A program made the position numbers and the translations under genes. A stretch of 43,010 nt of DNA from a virus. Positions 39,034-43,010 of the stretch are shown piece by piece. The DNA is taken from positions 1-43,010 of IMG/VR virus record IMGVR_UViG_3300032116_000431. One strand, written 5' to 3'. Within the stretch, counting starts at the first letter, position 1. Every line of letters starts with the position of its first letter. Below the pieces are notes generated by a model, which had not been told where the DNA came from, ran no database searches, and was given only the letters and a program-made list of their open reading frames with translations.

Positions 39034-40923
39034 CTACACACTAACAGAAACTTGTGTGTCCTGCAGCATGTCCATAAGGAGGTTAAAGCGGATCTCCGCA
39101 CTCTTACCCATCAATCCACTAATGGTGTCTTCTGTAATATCCACATCCTCCGCTGCAATCTGCACCCGTTCCAGCCCACGAGTCTTAGGATCCATTGCAG
39201 TTTGCCACAGCATGGCAGGTGGCATCTCTCCCAGACCCTTGAATCGAGTGACCTCTGGATTCGACTTCGGGTACTTCTCGAGCAGTGCGTTCAGCGCCTT
39301 GTCATCCTTTACCCAGAAGGACTTCTTCCCGATATCTACGCGGAACAGCGGGGGAACTGCCAAGTAGATCCGCCCATCCATGATCAGCTCCGGTAGGAAG
39401 CGGAAGAAGAACGTGAGGGCAAGAACCGCGATGTGGTCGCCATCGCTATCGGCGTCCATCAGGAGGATGACCTTTCCATACCGCAATTTTCGGAGATCAA
39501 ATGTCTGACCAATCCCGCATCCCAGCGCCTCTACGATGTTTCGAAGCTCTTCGTTCTGAAGTGCCTTCGCCAGCGTGATGCTCGCTGAGTTGAGGATCTT
39601 GCCTCGAAGCGGAAGGATCGCCTGAGTCTCCCGGTCACGCGCCTGCTTGGCAGAGCCTCCGGCACTATCCCCTTCCACAAGGAACAGCTCCGTGGCCTCC
39701 CTGCTGTTGGAGCTGCAGTCTGCCAGCTTGCCCGGTAGGCGCAGCCGACTGACTGGAGTTGCCCGTGTCACTGCATCACTTGCTGCGCGAGCTGCGGCTC
39801 GAGCCTGTGCGGCTCGCACGATTCTCTTTGCCAGCGCAGTGCTCTGGCTGGGGTTCTTCCTAAGCCAGTCCCTAACTGGACCCTTCAATGCAGCTTCAAC
39901 ACTCCTCGTAACCTCTGGATTATTCAGCCTGTCCTTGGTCTGGCCCTGAAACTGCGGGTTTTCCACGAAGACGCTGATAAGAGTAATCAGTCCTTCGCGA
40001 ATATCTGCGGGCGTGATCTTTAGCCTCTTCGGAACTGCTTCGTGATCCTCGAGGAAGTCCTTGACCGCTGAGATGATCGCCGAATCCGTACCCTTCTCGT
40101 GTGTTCCGCCATCTCGTGTGGGAATCGCATTGGCGAAGGACTTGGTGACCGTAGTAGTCCCCTCCGTCCACATCAGCGCCACTTGGACTCGAGGTTCGTC
40201 ACTGATCAGAACGAATGGGAAGTCCGTTATTGGCCTATCGCCATTCTGGATTATCTCGGCCAGATAATCAGCAAGACCCCCATTGAATTTGTAAACCTCT
40301 TCCCCATCTTCCGAAGTGAAGGTGAACTGCACTCCTGGGTTGAGGTAGGCGCGAACCTTCAGTCGCTCTCTCACTATGTCGGGCTTGAATCTAAATCCAT
40401 CCCCGAAAATATCAGGATCAGGGCGGAAGCTGACGGTCGTACCTCGAGTCCCCTTAGAGGGTGACAGCGCAAGCTTGCCAACAGGGGAACCGCGAGAGAA
40501 CTCCCGCACGGCCTCCTTTCCATCACGGCGGGAGGTGACACACAGGAACTCGGACAGTGCGTTGACCACGCTACTCCCGACTCCGTGCAGGCCTCCCGCG
40601 TTCTTGTAAGCGCCGTCTCCGAACTTCCCACCAGCATGAAGGGTGGTGAAGATCACATCAAGTGCAGAGGTCTTTGTCTTTGGGTGGATATCGAAGGGGA
40701 TCCCTCTTCCATCATCGATGACCTCAGCAAAGTCCTCTTCGATCGATACCGAGATGTTCCTTGCGTGGCCGTTAATGGCTTCATCTACACTGTTGTCGAC
40801 GATTTCCCACAGCAGATGATGGAAGCCCGCCTCGTCAGTTCCTCCAATGTACATTGCTGCTCGGCAACGCACGTTCTCAGGAAACTCAAGGATTGAAATT
40901 GATTCTGCGTTGTAATCAGCCAT
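39034..40923 (-). CDS. gyrB: DNA topoisomerase type IIA subunit B (GyrB/ParE-like)
   Basis: 629 aa from ATG 40923; the reading frame stays open 267 bases further but that part has no homology. ATPase GHKL domain: EIVDNSVDEAI (Glu40, Asn44), IDDGRGIPFDIHP (near 70-81) and NAGGLHGVGSSVVNALSE (108-125). Transducer with RGTTVSF near 160. TOPRIM: EGDSAGG at 417-423, LPLRGKILN at 438-445, MDADSDGDHI at 489-498 (usual consensus DADVDGAHI, so two positions differ). C-terminal RFKGLGEMPPAMLWQTAMD completes the fold. ATP-driven strand passage supports replication and packaging of phage DNA. No A subunit is seen in the window; it may be outside or host-supplied. HNH gene overlaps its start by 8 bases. 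Confidence 0.92.
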   Translation of the reverse strand: MADYNAESISILEFPENVRCRAAMYIGGTDEAGFHHLLWEIVDNSVDEAINGHARNISVSIEEDFAEVIDDGRGIPFDIHPKTKTSALDVIFTTLHAGGKFGDGAYKNAGGLHGVGSSVVNALSEFLCVTSRRDGKEAVREFSRGSPVGKLALSPSKGTRGTTVSFRPDPDIFGDGFRFKPDIVRERLKVRAYLNPGVQFTFTSEDGEEVYKFNGGLADYLAEIIQNGDRPITDFPFVLISDEPRVQVALMWTEGTTTVTKSFANAIPTRDGGTHEKGTDSAIISAVKDFLEDHEAVPKRLKITPADIREGLITLISVFVENPQFQGQTKDRLNNPEVTRSVEAALKGPVRDWLRKNPSQSTALAKRIVRAAQARAAARAASDAVTRATPVSRLRLPGKLADCSSNSREATELFLVEGDSAGGSAKQARDRETQAILPLRGKILNSASITLAKALQNEELRNIVEALGCGIGQTFDLRKLRYGKVILLMDADSDGDHIAVLALTFFFRFLPELIMDGRIYLAVPPLFRVDIGKKSFWVKDDKALNALLEKYPKSNPEVTRFKGLGEMPPAMLWQTAMDPKTRGLERVQIAAEDVDITEDTISGLMGKSAEIRFNLLMDMLQDTQVSVSV

Positions 40924-41452
40924 CGACAAACTCGTTGTAGAGGTGCTTCCATCGCTCTCTTCGAAGAATTCGATGAATCTGTCTCGGTTGTACGCCAAAT
41001 CGGACAGCCAACACCCGCGCAGGTACCGAGTCCCCTTGAGACAGGATCTCGCGAACCTGCTCAGCCGTGAGTTTAGAGTTTGGAACCCGTTCCCCTCGAG
41101 CGTGGCGATCCTTCTTTCGCATATCGGCCAAGTTCTCAGCCTGAGTCCCGACTGACAGATGAGCTGGATTGCAGCACGCGGGATTATCACACGAGTGCAT
41201 GATTACTCCGTCGCTCGGAGCGGTCAGTCCACAAGCATGGGCCGCCGCTACTTGATGCGCGTAAAATACCTGGCTGCGGTCAGCGCCTCTAACCCAAAGA
41301 GAGAAAGAGCCATAACCATTTCGCTTATTTGTGTGTCCGATATACACCTGGCAGCCATCTTTTTCTTCCAGAGATGAAGCCACCTTAGATAGAGCTCGAC
41401 CCCACAAAGTAGGGTCGAGCTCTAGTGACTCCAGCATTCTTTTACTTGCCAT
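40916..41452 (-). CDS. HNH homing-type endonuclease
   Basis: 178 aa from ATG 41452 (a GTG at 41458 lies two codons upstream). Core IMHSCDNPACCNPAHLSVGTQAENL (about residues 105-130) has the HNH layout His, Asn-Pro-x-His-Leu with two Cys pairs, followed by RKKDRHARGE and a C-terminal DNA-binding-like helix KLTAEQVREILSQG and a putative HTH (VPARVLAVRFGVQPRQIHRILR). Typical of free-standing phage HNH homing nucleases, which spread by cutting a target allele. Immediately upstream of and overlapping the topoisomerase gene, a known target of homing elements in T4-like phages. Two K-x-A-S look-alikes occur (MKMAS, SKVAS). Confidence 0.85.
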   Translation of the reverse strand: MASKRMLESLELDPTLWGRALSKVASSLEEKDGCQVYIGHTNKRNGYGSFSLWVRGADRSQVFYAHQVAAAHACGLTAPSDGVIMHSCDNPACCNPAHLSVGTQAENLADMRKKDRHARGERVPNSKLTAEQVREILSQGDSVPARVLAVRFGVQPRQIHRILRRERWKHLYNEFVDG

Positions 41453-42332
41453 CTTCACTCTTCTTGTCTTTCTTCGAGAGATGATCTCCTGAAAACATAT
41501 CCTGCATAATCACGGGGTTACAAAGCTGTGTTCGCTCGGGATGTAGAGTTCGTATTTGCTCGAGAAGTCTTGCGTTAGGTTGGTCCGAGAGAATCCGCAA
41601 TCCTACAATGTTCGGATGTGAGAGAGTTATCTTGTGAAAAGTCTTAAAGAAACTCGCCTCTGGCGAGTAGTCAGATACCTCCCTCCACCCACGCTCAAAT
41701 GCGATTTCGGACGTTGCATCAAACCAGTTAGAGTCAATATAGTTAAACTTATCCTCGGGACCTTTACCCTTCCAACTCAGAAACACCTGTTCTGAAACCA
41801 TCGGGTCCGGAATATCACCAGTTGGATACGGAGCGAGAATCTCAGCATCAACCCCAGCCTTCATTTTTTTGTAGAACTCAAGCGCATACTTCTCTTCGCA
41901 CTCTGTTTGCTTTTTATTGCATTCGTCCGAGAAGATGTCCTGACAATGTTTCCTCATTTGTGTTGCTTTGCATGCATGTCTTCGAAATGAGGCTATGACC
42001 TCAACGACCACTCCAGAGCAAGTAATTGCATGAGCATCTAGATACCAAGGAGTTGAAGGACACTCCCAGCCACTGGGACCGAAGTACTGGTCCTGTTTAC
42101 ATCCACGCTCAATCAACGAGTTTTCAGACTCGTTGAGGCAGTACCCTGCCATGCAATCGTATGTCTTGTCGTCCGATTCTAATTCTTTATCGTTACCGAG
42201 TTCTATTACCCTATAATAAGCCTGTGTATACACTTCTTTTGTGCCCCATCCGACTACCACACCTATCGATAGAACTATAGGTATCAGATCTATATGGGAC
42301 GGGTTTTTTGAAAGTGCTGACCGGAGAGACAT
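41442..42332 (-). CDS. Cys-rich membrane protein
   Basis: 296 aa from ATG 42332 (AAAGGA 6 bases upstream; ATG 42335 adjacent). The frame is open further to 42440, but that part overlaps the topoisomerase remnant in another frame and is probably non-coding. Residues about 14-33 (IDLIPIVLSIGVVVGWG) form one membrane-spanning helix near the N-terminus, so the bulk is likely outside or in the periplasm. It has many Cys (CMAGYC, CKQDQYFG, CPSTP, ITCSG, CKATQM), fitting a disulfide-bonded extracytoplasmic domain. The C-terminus is charged. Function unknown; a host-envelope-facing role is likely. Confidence 0.6.
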   Translation of the reverse strand: MSLRSALSKNPSHIDLIPIVLSIGVVVGWGTKEVYTQAYYRVIELGNDKELESDDKTYDCMAGYCLNESENSLIERGCKQDQYFGPSGWECPSTPWYLDAHAITCSGVVVEVIASFRRHACKATQMRKHCQDIFSDECNKKQTECEEKYALEFYKKMKAGVDAEILAPYPTGDIPDPMVSEQVFLSWKGKGPEDKFNYIDSNWFDATSEIAFERGWREVSDYSPEASFFKTFHKITLSHPNIVGLRILSDQPNARLLEQIRTLHPERTQLCNPVIMQDMFSGDHLSKKDKKSEDGK

Positions 42333-42366
42333 CATTTTTCCTTTTGTGGTAGAGAGATTGTTGTCG

Positions 42367-42450
42367 TCATTCACTGGTCCCTCTTGGGCGTTTACGTACC
42401 GCTTCCAATCCCTCCAGAACTGTGATGCTGGAGGCATCATAGTTAGACAT
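42367..42450 (-). pseudogene. Orphan N-terminus of a second topoisomerase B subunit
   Basis: A 27-codon frame starts at ATG 42450 with GGAG 9 bases upstream and reads MSNYDASSITVLEGLEAVRKRP, the hallmark start of GyrB/ParE (normally followed by GMYIG). The similarity stops after RKRP (about 42385) and the frame ends at a TGA. Aligned with the intact gene's N-terminus (MADYNAESISILEFPENVRCRA), 11 of 22 residues match, but the DNA is diverged. It is the broken 5' end of a different B-subunit gene, or the old start of the present gene. Its 5' overlap with the 47-residue gene (42443-42586) shows it kept its operon position. Confidence 0.75.
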
Positions 42451-42586
42451 AGTAGATTTCTCCATCTTCCATAAACGCACCCATGAGACCGGACGAGACA
42501 GTCTCAACTACCGCCTCTATGTAAGCAGCGTCTTCTCCAATATGCGTCAGTTCAACCCGCAGCTCTTCAGGGGTTAGACGCCTCAC
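42443..42586 (-). CDS. Small 47-residue acidic protein
   Basis: GTG start at 42586 overlapping the previous stop (GTGA), stop at 42443 overlapping the topoisomerase remnant's start by 8 bases. Product begins MRRLTPEELRVELTHIGEDA and ends FMEDGEIYYV: acidic, helical. No recognised family. Tight coupling on both sides supports expression. Confidence 0.5.
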   Translation of the reverse strand: MRRLTPEELRVELTHIGEDAAYIEAVVETVSSGLMGAFMEDGEIYYV

Positions 42587-42801
42587 GAGACACGCCCATC
42601 CTTACCAGGCCATCCGATCCCCTTGAAGTTGTAGTCTCCGCGGGAACATGCCTCGGTATCTGCGTCGATTGCCTTCTGAAGATCAGGATGAACTTCTTCT
42701 ACAGCCATGCAATTCCTGCAGATCTCATCCCGATTGAACCAGGACATGCGGTATACGCCCATTGGGCCGCCGCAGCGATCACACTTTAAATGCTTTCCCA
42801 T
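42583..42801 (-). CDS. Small zinc-ribbon-like protein
   Basis: 72 aa. Two Cys pairs, CDRC (residues 7-10) and CRNC (28-31), flank a linker with MSWFNRDEI, the pattern of small phage and bacterial zinc-binding proteins with a MSxFNxDxIC core and a RGDYNFKGIGWPG end. This family, recalled rather than searched, is widespread but without an assigned function. Overlaps both neighbours (4 and 16 bases). Confidence 0.7.
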   Translation of the reverse strand: MGKHLKCDRCGGPMGVYRMSWFNRDEICRNCMAVEEVHPDLQKAIDADTEACSRGDYNFKGIGWPGKDGRVS

Positions 42802-42989
42802 GGTATTTCATTCCTGTCGAGAAGGAGTCGTAGTCTGTCTATTTCCAGTTCGTTCTCATCCAAAGTAGCTTTCATATCTTCTACCTTCTTCGCAGCCTCC
42901 TGGATATTGTCTACTTCCAGTTCCTCTAGGATGTAGTGGAAGTTATCTACATCACTTTCGTATTGTTCAAACTCTTGGCAGAGTTTCAT
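42786..42989 (-). CDS. Small coiled-coil protein
   Basis: 67 aa, ATG with GGAA close upstream. Highly charged and helical (DNIQEAAKKVEDMKATLDENELEIDRLRLLLD), likely a coiled-coil dimer. Overlaps the zinc-ribbon gene by 16 bases. No function. The remaining 21 bases of the window show nothing further. Confidence 0.55.
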   Translation of the reverse strand: MKLCQEFEQYESDVDNFHYILEELEVDNIQEAAKKVEDMKATLDENELEIDRLRLLLDRNEIPWESI

Positions 42990-43010
42990 AAGTTCCGTTG
43001 TTGGCAGATC

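Noticed and set aside
40924-41190. 89-codon N-terminal extension of the topoisomerase
   Set aside because: The extension overlaps the HNH gene in another frame and has no homology to GyrB/ParE; the canonical start is at 40923.
42333-42440. 36-codon N-terminal extension of the Cys-rich membrane protein
   Set aside because: This stretch encodes the topoisomerase remnant in a different frame and lacks a ribosome site, whereas ATG 42332 has AAAGGA.

Overview
The window is part of the genome of a tailed bacteriophage with a contractile tail (myovirus-like). The diagnostic genes are a terminase large subunit (7441-9165), a HK97-type prohead protease (12008-13903), a major capsid protein (18487-19620), a very large tail sheath protein (23753-27475) and a tail tube protein (27979-28677). 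Gene packing is tight, with many ATGA/GTGA/TAATG overlaps, clear Shine-Dalgarno sites and frequent GTG or TTG starts. No tRNA, CRISPR array or insertion sequence was seen. The host cannot be named from sequence alone. The relatives I recall are mostly uncultured phages, and many genes are recognisable only as 'virion-type' proteins.

Layout. (1) 1-6573, plus strand: the end of one gene, a probable baseplate/spike OB-fold protein, then structural-type or unknown proteins. (2) 6561-7386, minus: two unknown genes, divergent from terminase across an inverted repeat. (3) 7441-9190: terminase and its terminator. (4) 9202-10388, minus: a small glycine-rich membrane-type protein and a helix-turn-helix protein whose start is locked head-to-head with the next operon. 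(5) 10399-19674, plus: head module with internal/scaffold-like proteins, protease, acidic repeat protein, putative decoration protein, major capsid protein and terminator. (6) 19695-30872, plus: SAP-domain protein, connector/neck candidates, sheath, Ig-like protein, tube, and a Pro/Ala/Gln-rich low-complexity protein. (7) 30850-34122, minus: a ribbon-helix-helix regulator and a three-gene module pairing a MoxR/CobS-like AAA+ ATPase with a CobT-like protein that has both an HExxH motif and a VWA/MIDAS domain. (8) 34217-35784, plus: a small operon with ParB and a terminator. (9) 35803-37921, minus: small tagged proteins and a fibre-like protein. (10) 38140-38442, plus: one small gene behind a strong sigma70-like promoter. 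(11) 38431-42989, minus: type IIA topoisomerase B subunit (GyrB/ParE-like), an HNH endonuclease, a Cys-rich membrane protein, a relic of a second topoisomerase N-terminus, and small genes.

The most interesting signals are two. First, a short peptide motif K-x-A-[S/A/G] occurs roughly 47 times by eye in the virion-type proteins. It is nearly absent from the sheath, terminase, topoisomerase and ATPase proteins, and it co-occurs with a prohead protease, so it may be a maturation-cleavage or virion-targeting code. Second, an orphan N-terminus of a topoisomerase B subunit lies 1.5 kb upstream of the intact gene, with an HNH endonuclease between them, which looks like the scar of a homing or gene-splitting event. 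The portal and tape-measure genes were not recognised and may lie outside the window.
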